DNA of 42,551 nt from an uncultured Asticcacaulis sp. (lineage in GTDB: Bacteria > Pseudomonadota > Alphaproteobacteria > Caulobacterales > Caulobacteraceae). Both the position numbers and the translations under genes were made by a program. Shown piece by piece: positions 1 to 8,252 of this stretch. Position 1 is the first letter of the stretch, and the number at the start of each line of letters is the position of its first letter. The stretch is taken from positions 1-42,551 of the forward strand of contig CAKZJB010000125.1 of NCBI GenBank assembly GCA_936940865.1, read 5' to 3'. The notes beneath the pieces are model-generated. The model ran no database searches. It had not been told where the DNA came from and saw only the letters and a program-made list of their open reading frames with translations.

Positions 1-208
1 CCTTCACGAATTGGATGACGCCGACCTTCATGCCGTGGCCGATCGCGCGGATGACCATGCCGAGCGCGGCCGACGTCTTGCCCTTGCCGGTGCCGGTGTG
101 GACGATGATCAGCCCCTTCTCGACGGTCTTGGTCGCGATCTTGCGCGCCTGAGCCGCCTGGAGCTTGACCATCTTCTCCTTATGCTCCTCGTCGGTGCGG
201 GTCTTCAT
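1..208 (-). CDS. cobO: Corrinoid adenosyltransferase CobO/BtuR, N-terminal part
   Basis: This gene runs off the left edge of the window, so only the first ~69 residues are visible. The protein opens [17 protein letters not shown] and carries the P-loop motif [14 protein letters not shown], followed by [15 protein letters not shown]. These are hallmarks of the CobO/BtuR ATP:cob(I)alamin (or cob(I)yrinic acid a,c-diamide) adenosyltransferases, which transfer the 5'-deoxyadenosyl group of ATP to the cobalt in the cytoplasm. The start ATG at 208 overlaps the TGA of a 25-codon ORF upstream (ATGA), suggesting translational coupling. A cobalamin riboswitch lies about 280 bp upstream on the same strand, consistent with B12-repressed expression. 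The family call is firm; the C-terminus cannot be seen. Confidence 0.9.
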   Translation of the reverse strand, partial: MKTRTDEEHKEKMVKLQAAQARKIATKTVEKGLIIVHTGTGKGKTSAALGMVIRAIGHGMKVGVIQFVK

Positions 209-282
209 GCGACCAACTCCCGGCGAGCGCGGGATGCTTCGTCCAGCGAAGCGGAGATTGGATGATAGGCGGATTCGGTCAT
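205..282 (-). CDS. Small 25-codon ORF coupled to cobO
   Basis: A short ORF (begins MTESAYHPI, ends RARRELVA) lies between the cobalamin riboswitch and cobO. It has a purine-rich ribosome-binding site (GGGGAAAG) just before its ATG, and its stop overlaps the cobO start as ATGA. I do not recognise a family. It could be a leader peptide that couples translation to cobO, or a real small protein. The spacing and RBS support translation; conservation is unknown. Confidence 0.4.
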   Translation of the reverse strand: MTESAYHPISASLDEASRARRELVA

Positions 283-441
283 GCTCTTTCCCCGTGCGCC
301 GACGACGATCGGCGGGGGCGAGCGTCGTTGGCCGACGAGAGCCGGCGCACGACGACCGGCCGCCTCCCCCGGGCAGGCGCACATGCCCACGGAAGATCGG
401 CCGCGCGGCCCCTGCCGCACTGCTTCGTCGCTCAGACGGAG

Positions 442-478
442 AAAAAACCGTGCCTTGGCCATCCCCTGGACCAGGCAA
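442..478 (-). terminator. Terminator-like hairpin downstream of the cobalamin riboswitch
   Basis: On the minus strand TGCCTGG pairs with CCA-A-GGCA (one bulged A) around a short GC-containing loop, followed after CGG by a run of six T (442-447). It sits just 3' of the riboswitch aptamer and 5' of the small ORF and cobO, so it is a good candidate for the expression platform (premature termination when B12 is bound). An alternative pairing with the aptamer was not modelled. Confidence 0.5.
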
Positions 479-483
479 GAGCG

Positions 484-698
484 ACCGTGCGCCGGCAGGT
501 CTCCTGGCTCACGGGTCACGGCACGATGCGCGGCCTTCCCAGTCGCCTTGCGGCATCCAGTGGCCTGCGCCTTCCCGAGGGAAGGCACGCTGCGCATCGC
601 GCTCGCCGCTTACAGTTGCAGGGACAGCCTCGGATTAGGAAGGACGACCTTCCTCACCGCGTTCCCATTTTAAGCCCTTTCGGGCACCGGCGCGATCT
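484..698 (-). promoter_or_regulatory. Cobalamin (B12) riboswitch
   Basis: On the minus strand the order of elements is that of a class I cobalamin aptamer. First comes GGTGCCC...GGGCTTAAAATGGGAA with GCGGTG (about 690-650). Then follows the conserved core AATCCGAGGCTGTCCC and GCAACTGTAAGCGG (about 640-605). Finally the B12 box AGCCAGGAGACCTGCCG lies at 509-493. Outer bases (GCGCCGG near 696-690 and CCGGCGC near 495-489) can form the closing P1 stem. The aptamer precedes the cobO leader on the same strand, so it should repress the adenosyltransferase when adenosylcobalamin is abundant. Exact ends are approximate. Confidence 0.92.
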
Positions 699-782
699 GT
701 CGAACCCCGCGCAGGACGCCGGGTTCGCGAGCCTCATAGGAGATACGCGCGCGCCTGCCAAGCGGGCGCGTCGGTCGGGAGA

Positions 783-3080
783 TCAGGCGGAAAGCTGGGC
801 CAGCTGCGCACGGACCGCATCGATAGCCTCGGCAGCGCGCGCGCCGTCGGGACCACCGCCCTGTGCCATGTCCGGCCGGCCTCCGCCGCCCTGCCCGCCC
901 AGCGCCGCGACCGCAGTCTTCACCAGATCGACAGCGCTCACCCGCTCGACCAGATCGGCGGTCACCCCGGCAGCAACGCTCGCGCGGCCTTCGTTGACCG
1001 CGACGATCATCGACACGCCCGAGCCGAGGCTCGCCTTGGCATCGTCGACCAGCCCGCGCAGGCCCTTGGGGTCAAGCCCTTCGACGTGCTGCGCAAGGAA
1101 GGCGACGCCACCGACCGTCTCGGGGCCGGCAGCCTCGGTCTTGCCACCGCCGCCCAGCGCCAGTGCCTTCTTGGCGTCGGCCAGTTCGCGTTCGAGCCGG
1201 CGGCGCTCTTCCACCAGTGCGGCAATGCGCGCCGGAACCTCGTCGGGCGAGGTCTTGAGCGCGGCAGCCGCTTCCTTGAGCTTTTCGTCGCGCTGGGTGA
1301 ACCACTGGCGTGCGCCCTCGGCGGTCAACGCTTCGATGCGGCGAACGCCGCTCGATACCGCGCTCTCGCCGACGATCTTGAACAGCGCGATATCGCCGAG
1401 CGCCGACACGTGCGTGCCACCGCACAATTCGACCGAATAGTTCTTGCCGGGCGTGTCGGCTCCGAGCGCGCCCATCGACAGGACACGGACCTCGTCGCCA
1501 TATTTCTCGCCGAACAGCGCCATGGCGCCCGCCTCGATCGCGGCGTCGGGGGTCATCAGCCGGGTGGTGACCTCTTCATTCTCGCGGATGTGACGGTTCA
1601 CCTCGGCCTCGACCGCAGCGATATCCTCGGGGGTCAGCGCCTTGGGGTGCGAGAAGTCGAAGCGCAGGCGGTCGGCCGCCACGAGGCTGCCCTTCTGCGT
1701 GACATGACCACCCAGGCGGTTGCGCAACGCGGCGTGCAGCAGATGCGTCGCCGAGTGGTTGGCACGGATGCGCGAGCGGCGCTCGCCGTCGACCGACAGG
1801 TGCAGCGCGGCGCCGACCTTGACGCTGCCCGACAGGATCCGGCCACGATGCGCGTGCAGGCGGCCGAGCGGCTTGGCCGTGTCCTCGACCGCGATCTCCA
1901 GCCCGTCGTCTCCGGTGATCGTGCCGGCATCGCCCATCTGGCCGCCGCTCTCGCCATAGAAGGGGGTCTGGTTGGTGATCAGCACGACCTCGTCGCCGGC
2001 AGCCGCAGCATCGGTCCGCTGGCCATCCTTGACGATCGCCAGCAGCTGGCCATCGCCTTCCTCGCTGACATAGCCGGTGAACTCAGTGCCGCCGAACTCC
2101 TCGGCGATGTCGAACCAAATCTCGTCCGACGCCTTCTCGCCCGACCCCTTCCAGGCGGCGCGCGCGGCTGCCTTCTGCTCGGCCATCGAGCTGTCGAAGC
2201 CGCTGCGATCGACCGACAGATCCTGCGCGCGCAGGGCATCCTCGGTCAGGTCATAAGGGAAACCGAAGGTGTCATAAAGCTTGAACGCTACCTCGCCCGG
2301 CAGCACGTCGCCGGCCTTCATGCCGGCGGTCGCCTCGTCAAGCAGCTTCAGGCCGTTGGCGAGGGTCTGCCGGAACCGGGTTTCCTCCAGCTTCAGCGTC
2401 TCCTCGATCAGCAGCGCCCGGAAGCCCGAACAGTCGATAAAGAAATCGCCGTCGACGACCTGCCCGTCCGCCAGTTCCACCGCCGTGACGAATCCGCTGG
2501 CCGCATCCTGGCGCACCGTGGTTATCCGGCCTTCGATGCGCGCGACGCCGTGCTTTTCGGCGTGGCCGCGCAGATAGGCGGCATAGAGTCCTGCGTCGAA
2601 ATGATAGGCGTGCGCCACCCCCGCCATGGGGGAGGATGGATCGCGGCCGCGCATATTGAAGCGGTTCTGCCGCGCAAGCTGGGTGTTGAGATTGTAGTCG
2701 TCGAGCGCTCCGCCCGCCCCGGCCGCCTTCGCCTTCAGCCAGTGATGGTGAAAGTCGCAGACGTCGAAATTCTGCCCGTACTGGCCGAACGGGTGGAAAT
2801 AGCGGTGTCCCAGCCGCGTCCAGTCGACAAATTCGATACCCAGCTTGAAGGTCGCCTTCGTCTTCATGACGAAGTCGCGTTCATCGATGCCGATCAGCTG
2901 GTTGAAAAGGGCAAGCAAGGGCAAGCTGGCTTCGCCGACGCCGATCGTGCCGATCTCGTCGGATTCGACCAGTACCACCTTCGTCGTGCTCTGGCGCAGG
3001 AAGCGTCCCAGCGCGGCGGCCGTCATCCAGCCGGCGCTGCCGCCTCCCACGACGACGATGCGGCGAAGCGGGTTTTGCAT
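783..3080 (-). CDS. Hybrid ORF: tryptophan halogenase N-terminus fused to alanyl-tRNA synthetase C-terminal part
   Basis: This is a 765-codon ORF. Residues 1 to ~226 are a flavin-dependent tryptophan halogenase: FAD motif GGGSAGWM, the active-site lysine segment ATFKLGIEFVDW, and FFIDCSGFRALLI. From about residue 228 the sequence becomes AlaRS: LKLEETRFRQTL, the editing-domain motif HSATHLLH, the zinc motif CGGTHV, and a C-Ala tail with a GGQGGGGRPDMAQ-type motif. It ends at the normal AlaRS C-terminus. The halogenase part lacks the WxWxIP and LEPLES motifs. The AlaRS part lacks the whole aminoacylation domain, so neither enzyme is complete. The ATG overlaps the upstream halogenase stop as TAATG. 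The join falls where both genes could encode IEETLKLEE. I infer a chimeric join, probably an assembly artefact, because alaS is essential. Confidence 0.85.
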   Translation of the reverse strand: MQNPLRRIVVVGGGSAGWMTAAALGRFLRQSTTKVVLVESDEIGTIGVGEASLPLLALFNQLIGIDERDFVMKTKATFKLGIEFVDWTRLGHRYFHPFGQYGQNFDVCDFHHHWLKAKAAGAGGALDDYNLNTQLARQNRFNMRGRDPSSPMAGVAHAYHFDAGLYAAYLRGHAEKHGVARIEGRITTVRQDAASGFVTAVELADGQVVDGDFFIDCSGFRALLIEETLKLEETRFRQTLANGLKLLDEATAGMKAGDVLPGEVAFKLYDTFGFPYDLTEDALRAQDLSVDRSGFDSSMAEQKAAARAAWKGSGEKASDEIWFDIAEEFGGTEFTGYVSEEGDGQLLAIVKDGQRTDAAAAGDEVVLITNQTPFYGESGGQMGDAGTITGDDGLEIAVEDTAKPLGRLHAHRGRILSGSVKVGAALHLSVDGERRSRIRANHSATHLLHAALRNRLGGHVTQKGSLVAADRLRFDFSHPKALTPEDIAAVEAEVNRHIRENEEVTTRLMTPDAAIEAGAMALFGEKYGDEVRVLSMGALGADTPGKNYSVELCGGTHVSALGDIALFKIVGESAVSSGVRRIEALTAEGARQWFTQRDEKLKEAAAALKTSPDEVPARIAALVEERRRLERELADAKKALALGGGGKTEAAGPETVGGVAFLAQHVEGLDPKGLRGLVDDAKASLGSGVSMIVAVNEGRASVAAGVTADLVERVSAVDLVKTAVAALGGQGGGGRPDMAQGGGPDGARAAEAIDAVRAQLAQLSA

Positions 3081-4600
3081 TATGTAGCCGCCTTCATGAC
3101 GTTCGGCGAGGCGCAATGCCGCGCGATGAACTCGGCATGCGACGGCAATTTTGCGACCACGCCGCGGACGGTTTCGCGGCGCTGTTGCATCAGGGTGCGC
3201 ATCCGGTCGAGCGGCACGCGGTCCGCCAGGGGGTCGTACATGTCCGGAACAAGTCCCTGGCCGTTGTAGATCGATATCCAGCTCGGTTCGGCGAAATGAT
3301 CGTATTGACGCGTCACGACCTCGCCCCGCAAACGATAAAGCGCGATTTTGTAGGCCAGGTCATCGGGAACGCTCATCGCCGCGGCATGGCGCCACAGCTC
3401 GGCGTCCGCACGCTGATTGAGATGGTAATGCAGGATGATGAAGTCGCGCACGCGTTCGTACGATTCCAGCGTCCGCATATTGTATTCCTCGACCAGCGGC
3501 GCCTCGCAGGACCGCCAAGGAAACAGTTCCAGCAGCCGGATGATCCCCAGCTGGATGAAGTTGATCGAGGTCGATTCCAGCGGCTCGAGAAAGCCCGACG
3601 ACAGGCCGACGCAGATGCAGTTCTTGTCCCAGAAGCGGTTGCGGTGTCCGGTCTTGAAGCGGATCAGCATCGGATCCTTGAGCGGCTCGCCGTCGAGATT
3701 TTTGAGCAGTACGTCGCGCGCCACGTCATCCGTCATCAGCGCCGACGCGTAGACGTGGCCGTTGCCCGTGCGGTGCTGCAGCGGGATGCGCCACTGCCAG
3801 CCGGCGTCCCGCGCCGTCGACCGCGTATAGGGCGTCATATCGCCGCTTGATCGCGACGGCACCGCCCAGGCGCTGTCGACCGGCAGCCAATGCGACCAGT
3901 CGGTATAGCCCTGCCCTAAAGCCCCGCCGATCAGCAGGGCGCGGAATCCCGTGCAGTCGACGAAGAAATCGGCCGCCTCGACGCTGCCGTCGTCCAGGGC
4001 CAAGCTTTCGATAAAGCCGCTTTCGGCGTTCAGATTGACGCCCGTGATCCTGGCATTGCGCCGCTTGACGCCTCTCGCTTCGCAATGGCCGCGCAAGTAA
4101 CGGGCATAGAGCGACGCGTCGAAATGGAAGGCGTACGAATAGTCGTGCATCGGCGAGCGCGGATCGGGATTGGGCGGAAAGAACTTGCCCGCGTAAGCCA
4201 GCTGCGTCGCGATGGAGTAGTCTTCCAGCGATGCCGTATCGCCGGCGGCCTTCAGCCTGCGCCAGATCTGGTGCGGTTTGATCCCCTCGTGCATGGCGCC
4301 GAAATCGCCGAAGCCATGGAAATAGCGGTTGCCCACGTGGCCCCAGTCGACGAATTCGATGCCCAGCTTGAAGGTCGCTTCCGTGGCGCGGATGAATTCC
4401 GCCTCATCCACGCCGATATGCTGGTTGAATACGCGCATGGTCGGAATGGTCGCTTCGCCGACCCCGATCGTGCCGATATCCTCGGATTCGATCAGCAGGA
4501 TGTCCGTGTCGCGCGGCAAGGCGACGACAAGGGCGGCGGCCGACATCCATCCGGCGGTGCCGCCTCCGGCGATGATGATCCTTCGAATAGGTCCCTGCAT
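3080..4600 (-). CDS. Flavin-dependent tryptophan halogenase family protein
   Basis: A complete 506-residue member of the tryptophan halogenase family (PrnA/RebH-like fold). Visible motifs are the N-terminal FAD loop GGGTAGWM, GVGEATIP, the ATFKLGIEFVDW segment carrying the conserved active-site lysine, the halogenase signature WQWRIP (WxWxIP), and the FLEPLEST segment carrying the conserved glutamate. Family members use FADH2, oxygen and halide to form an enzyme-bound halogenating species. The natural substrate of the TonB-receptor-linked subfamily is not established, so free tryptophan should not be assumed. It lies downstream of a TonB-dependent receptor on the same strand and directly upstream (TAATG overlap) of a second, truncated halogenase. 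A flavin reductase is not seen nearby. Confidence 0.9.
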   Translation of the reverse strand: MQGPIRRIIIAGGGTAGWMSAAALVVALPRDTDILLIESEDIGTIGVGEATIPTMRVFNQHIGVDEAEFIRATEATFKLGIEFVDWGHVGNRYFHGFGDFGAMHEGIKPHQIWRRLKAAGDTASLEDYSIATQLAYAGKFFPPNPDPRSPMHDYSYAFHFDASLYARYLRGHCEARGVKRRNARITGVNLNAESGFIESLALDDGSVEAADFFVDCTGFRALLIGGALGQGYTDWSHWLPVDSAWAVPSRSSGDMTPYTRSTARDAGWQWRIPLQHRTGNGHVYASALMTDDVARDVLLKNLDGEPLKDPMLIRFKTGHRNRFWDKNCICVGLSSGFLEPLESTSINFIQLGIIRLLELFPWRSCEAPLVEEYNMRTLESYERVRDFIILHYHLNQRADAELWRHAAAMSVPDDLAYKIALYRLRGEVVTRQYDHFAEPSWISIYNGQGLVPDMYDPLADRVPLDRMRTLMQQRRETVRGVVAKLPSHAEFIARHCASPNVMKAAT

Positions 4601-4643
4601 GGCGTTGTCCCGGCGACGTTTCGGCGAGTATCTGGTCTCTCAT

Positions 4644-4676
4644 AAAAAATCCCTTCCGGACAGGGGCCCGGAAGGG
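4644..4676 (-). terminator. Terminator-like hairpin between the TonB receptor and the halogenase
   Basis: On the minus strand a perfect 9-bp stem (CCCTTCCGG/CCGGAAGGG) with an 8-nt loop is followed by ATTTTTT. It lies 126 bp after the receptor stop and 44 bp before the halogenase ATG. It probably ends most receptor transcripts, with read-through supplying less halogenase mRNA. Confidence 0.75.
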
Positions 4677-4765
4677 AGTTTGAGAGAACGAGTCCAGGTC
4701 GATAACGGCACCTTCGTCGGACCAGGCGATGATGCCGGCCTCCCTTCAGGACAGGAGGCTGCGAT

Positions 4766-4791
4766 GGCCGGCGCCGCGAAGGGCGCCGGCC
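4766..4791 (-). repeat. Strong GC hairpin just after the TonB receptor stop
   Basis: A perfect 10-bp inverted repeat (GGCCGGCGCC/GGCGCCGGCC) with a 6-nt loop lies 11 bp after the receptor stop codon. No T-tract follows on either strand, so it is more likely a 3'-end mRNA stabiliser or pause structure than a terminator. Confidence 0.55.
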
Positions 4792-4801
4792 GCCGCAGGT
4801 C

Positions 4802-7759
4802 TTAGAAGCTGCCGCGCAGGGTGACGGAGACACGGCGGTCGGTCTTGATCGCCGAATAGAACTGCGTGTCGAGCGGCTTGGAGAGGTCGCTGCTGACGCG
4901 CTGATAGGTCGTCGAATGACCGATGTTGGTTACCTGGATGCCCAGCTTCAGCTTCGAGTTCAGGTCGTAGAAGATCGAACCGTCGAGCTGGCCGTAGTCA
5001 TCCGACCACATCGGGCGGTTCACGTTGGCCGCCGAGGTGGTGTACAGGTACTTGGAACGCCAGTTGTAGGCCAGGCGCGCCGAGATGCCGTACTTTTCGT
5101 ACATCAGGGCCAGATTGTAGCTTTCTGGCGACATGCCTTCCAGCGGCAGGCCATTCAGGTTGGCGCCGGTCACCTGGTTCGAGTCGGTCACGTCGACAGT
5201 CGGATTGCGGCCACCGCTTGAATCGATGTGGGTGTAGTTGCCCTGGACACCGAAGCCCGACCAGAAGCCCGGCAGGAAGTCGTAGAACTGCTGGTAGGCT
5301 ATTTCGAAGCCGCGCACCTTGCCCTTTTCCGAGCCGTTTACGTAGCGCGTGACGGTATAGTCCATGGAAACCCCATTATTGGTATAGGTTTCCACGCTCG
5401 CCTGGGTACCGATGTAGTTCGAGATATCCTTGGCGAACAGGTCAACAGTCACGCTGCCGGTCGGTGCGAAGTACCATTCACCCGTCCAGTCGTAATTGTT
5501 TGCCAGAATCGGTTTCAGATTCGGATTGCCGCCGATACCGGTAAAGGTCGGCGCCGGCGACGTACAGATGTCGAACGTGTGCGCCGTCGAGTTGGAGTTA
5601 CAGTAGTTGAAACTGGGGGTCAGCGTGCTGTACGGGGTCAGCCACGCAAGATCCGGACGGACCATGCCCTTCGACGCCGCAAAGCGGAACTGCAGCTTGC
5701 TGTTATACTTCAGCCGGATATTCAGGCTCGGCAGCGTGTTGGTGTACTCGTTTGCGCCGGCGTACGGGAAGGTGCCCGTGCCGAACTGGACGGCCTTGTT
5801 ATAAAGCGTGCAGTTGTTGACGCAGGTAAAACCGGCCGGAGCGTTGAGCGCGCTCGTGGCGATGAAGCTGGCGCCTGTCGACTTGGTCTTGACGACGCGG
5901 ACGCCGAAATTACCGTCGATCGTGCGGCTGTCGCCGAACAGGTTGAGTTCACCGCCGAACTTGCCCACCAGATAGGCAGCGAAGGTCTTCTCGGTCTGGA
6001 CGTTCAGGCCGTTGTTGTTGATCTTGGACAGGTCCGTATCCAGCGGCGTCCAGCCCCAGCCCGAGGTCTCGGTGGCGTGCAGCTGGTCGTAGGTATAGGC
6101 AGTGCCCTGGGCAACCAGCGACTCGCTGGGGAACCAGATATTGCCGGGGACCGGGACGTCGCCGTTCATGAAGTTGTCGAACGAGACGAGTGTCGACAGG
6201 TTGGGGATATTGGAATTCGGCGACACGCCGCTCCAGTTGTTGGTGCCGTGGATGGTGCCGTCGATATAGTAGGGCGATCCACCGCCGTTGCCCCAGTACT
6301 GATTCGACAGCAGGCCCCAGTTGTAGCCGGTCTGACGCGTGACATAGTCCTTGTCCGACGAGCGGATGCCAAACTTGACATTCTTCAGCCAGCCCGCGTC
6401 GAAGTCATACTGGCCGTCCAGGCGCGCAGCCATTTCGTGGCCGCGGTTGGCTTCCAGGTGGTCCATCGCCGCCGCCCACCAATAGTCGGATTTCAGCGAC
6501 GTCGAGTTCGGCGTCGAGATCGTCAGAACCGGCAGCTTGCCGGTAATGTCGATATTGGCGTCCGGACGGTGCTCGGGCTGGATGAAGACAGTGTTCGACA
6601 GGACGTCGGCGGTCGACTTCACATACTGAATGTCACCGGCCAGGGTCAGCCTGTCGTTGACGTTCCAGCGGGCATGCAACGACACGTCGGTCGTTTCATT
6701 GCGGTCTTCACCATAGCGCGTGTTCGAGGTGATGGAGGCTTGTTTGACGGTGCCCTTCTGGAAGATACCATTGCTGTCGAAGCTGTAGGTGGCCAGCGAA
6801 GCGGGCGAGGTAAATTCGCCGTTGTCGTTATAGAAGCCGGTATTGTACTCGGTGTTCTTCGGATGCGCCTTGGCGTCGAAGGCCACCAGGCTGAATTCCC
6901 AGGCATCCGATGGACGCCATTGCAGGGCGACATTGACAGCCGTGCGTTCCTGGCGCCAGTCGATCGTGCGCCAGCCCATGGTGTTGGGGATGTATTTCGT
7001 GCCGCCGCCGTAAGTCACGGCATTGTAACGGTCGACCCCGATGACATTGGTCATGTTGCCTTCGTTGACCTTGGACAGGTTCACGAGAGCGCCGATTTCA
7101 CCGATGGCCGTATGCCAGCGGTCGGAGTAGATGGCGCTGGTCGAATACTGGTGCGTCTTCTCCAGATCGCCGTAGGTATCGTCCGCCGTGAAGGCCAGGA
7201 CACGCTTCTTGGAATCGAACGGCAGACGGGTGCGCAGGTTGACGGTACCGCCGACACCGCCTTCGATCAGGTCGGCCGACGCGTTCTTATAGACGTCGAC
7301 ACCGGCCAGCAGGTCGGACGACACGTCACCCCAGCTCAGGCCGCGGCCGTTCTTGGCCGAGAAGATGTCGCGGCCGTTGGTTTCCGAGCGGACCCAGGCC
7401 AGGCCGCGGATTTCGACGCCGCCGGCTTCGGCCGTCATGCGGATCGGATCGCGGGCTTCGGCCGCGCGCTGGATGGTGATACCCGAAATGCGCTGCAACG
7501 CTTCGGCGACGCTGCGGTCCGGCAGGGCGCCGATGTCGACGGCCGTCACCGAATCGATGATGACGTCGGAGTCCTTCTTGCGAGCCTGGGCGCTTTTGAT
7601 CTGGGCGCGCTGGCCGGTCACGATGACGACGGAGTCGTCGGTCTTGGCGGCCGGCGGCGCGTCCTGCGCGAAGGTGGGTTGCGCCAGCGCCGCCAGGCCG
7701 ACCGCGACGAGCGAGGCCGAACCCATCAGCGCCGTGAATTTTACACTGCGGTTTTTCAT
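4802..7759 (-). CDS. TonB-dependent receptor (Caulobacter/Xanthomonas type)
   Basis: A 985-residue outer-membrane active transporter. The start at 7759 gives a Sec signal peptide (MKNRSVKFTALMGS...AQPTFAQ) and has GGGAGA a few bases upstream; longer starts would spoil the signal. After it come a TonB-box-like region (DDSVVIVTGQR), a plug domain (DIGALPDRSVAEALQRISGITIQ, then EIRGLAWVRSETNGRD and VEGGVGG-type segments), a long 22-strand-barrel region rich in aromatic and Asn/Ser residues, and a terminal strand ending VSVTLRGSF with the C-terminal Phe needed for BAM insertion. The family imports large substrates, often plant-derived oligosaccharides, across the outer membrane with TonB energy. 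The linked halogenase genes and upstream palindromes fit a regulated uptake locus. The substrate is unknown. Confidence 0.93.
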   Translation of the reverse strand: MKNRSVKFTALMGSASLVAVGLAALAQPTFAQDAPPAAKTDDSVVIVTGQRAQIKSAQARKKDSDVIIDSVTAVDIGALPDRSVAEALQRISGITIQRAAEARDPIRMTAEAGGVEIRGLAWVRSETNGRDIFSAKNGRGLSWGDVSSDLLAGVDVYKNASADLIEGGVGGTVNLRTRLPFDSKKRVLAFTADDTYGDLEKTHQYSTSAIYSDRWHTAIGEIGALVNLSKVNEGNMTNVIGVDRYNAVTYGGGTKYIPNTMGWRTIDWRQERTAVNVALQWRPSDAWEFSLVAFDAKAHPKNTEYNTGFYNDNGEFTSPASLATYSFDSNGIFQKGTVKQASITSNTRYGEDRNETTDVSLHARWNVNDRLTLAGDIQYVKSTADVLSNTVFIQPEHRPDANIDITGKLPVLTISTPNSTSLKSDYWWAAAMDHLEANRGHEMAARLDGQYDFDAGWLKNVKFGIRSSDKDYVTRQTGYNWGLLSNQYWGNGGGSPYYIDGTIHGTNNWSGVSPNSNIPNLSTLVSFDNFMNGDVPVPGNIWFPSESLVAQGTAYTYDQLHATETSGWGWTPLDTDLSKINNNGLNVQTEKTFAAYLVGKFGGELNLFGDSRTIDGNFGVRVVKTKSTGASFIATSALNAPAGFTCVNNCTLYNKAVQFGTGTFPYAGANEYTNTLPSLNIRLKYNSKLQFRFAASKGMVRPDLAWLTPYSTLTPSFNYCNSNSTAHTFDICTSPAPTFTGIGGNPNLKPILANNYDWTGEWYFAPTGSVTVDLFAKDISNYIGTQASVETYTNNGVSMDYTVTRYVNGSEKGKVRGFEIAYQQFYDFLPGFWSGFGVQGNYTHIDSSGGRNPTVDVTDSNQVTGANLNGLPLEGMSPESYNLALMYEKYGISARLAYNWRSKYLYTTSAANVNRPMWSDDYGQLDGSIFYDLNSKLKLGIQVTNIGHSTTYQRVSSDLSKPLDTQFYSAIKTDRRVSVTLRGSF

Positions 7760-7982
7760 AAAGTCTCCCTGGTAAGGCGACGCCGACAAGCGCCGCCAGG
7801 ATAATGTGTCCGTTCCAGAGCACCGAAAGCATTCCATGAAAACATGTTCAGATATAAAAATCAGGGGACGCATACAGTGCGCCCTCGTCTTCGTTCCGAC
7901 GTGTCTTAATGGCTGTCCGTGTTTCGTTATTGACGCTTCATGCCCGTGCTTATGACGACGGTGCCCTGGGCGCCTGCTCCTG

Positions 7983-7998
7983 ATGGCAACGTTGTCAT
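7983..7998. promoter_or_regulatory. Candidate LacI-type operator upstream of the TonB receptor
   Basis: ATGGCAACGTTGTCAT is a 16-bp palindrome with one mismatched pair, centred on CG, the shape of many LacI-family operators. It lies 224 bp upstream of the receptor start. No LacI-family gene is visible in the window. A weaker palindrome, TGAAAACATGTTCA, is at 7837-7850. Confidence 0.4.
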
Positions 7999-8111
7999 GG
8001 ATGACGACAAATGAACATAGACCATTGTTGTATTATCCTACTATTTCCCAAGCTATAGCGCGCACGCCACACAAGTTATTGTTTTTATTTATTATATTTT
8101 CACAAGTGAGA

Positions 8112-8127
8112 ATGACAGCCTTGTCAT
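8112..8127. promoter_or_regulatory. Second operator candidate upstream of the TonB receptor
   Basis: ATGACAGCCTTGTCAT has perfect 6-bp arms (ATGACA/TGTCAT) identical in outline to the palindrome at 7983-7998, 129 bp away. It lies in a very AT-rich tract (about 8030-8195) that stands out from the GC-rich surroundings. The 7760-8194 stretch holds no gene that I can support and is best read as the receptor's control region. Confidence 0.35.
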
Positions 8128-8194
8128 TTTTTTATATGAAAAATCGATTAAATATCAAAAATTGAAATATGAAATCGAAACCACACGCGAAATG

Positions 8195-8226
8195 AAAAAC
8201 GGCGCCGTTCCGAAGAACGGCGCCGT
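8195..8226 (-). terminator. Intrinsic terminator of the chemoreceptor gene
   Basis: On the minus strand a perfect 12-bp stem (ACGGCGCCGTTC/GAACGGCGCCGT) with a TTCG tetraloop runs directly into TTTTT. It is 26 bp after the chemoreceptor stop, a textbook rho-independent terminator. Confidence 0.92.
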
Positions 8227-8252
8227 CAGCGCTGTCATATAGTGGGAAGACT

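Noticed and set aside
1086-3269. 727-codon plus-strand frame opposite the halogenase/AlaRS hybrid
   Set aside because: Antisense artefact; it also continues across the chimeric join, showing that the frame is kept open by composition only.
5228-7804. 858-codon open frame on the plus strand opposite the TonB receptor
   Set aside because: Antisense of a gene with signal peptide, plug and barrel motifs; the translation lacks any recognisable fold.
8132-8165. Very AT-rich stretch considered as a replication origin or small RNA
   Set aside because: No DnaA-box cluster or defined RNA structure was seen; it is more simply a promoter region upstream of the TonB receptor.
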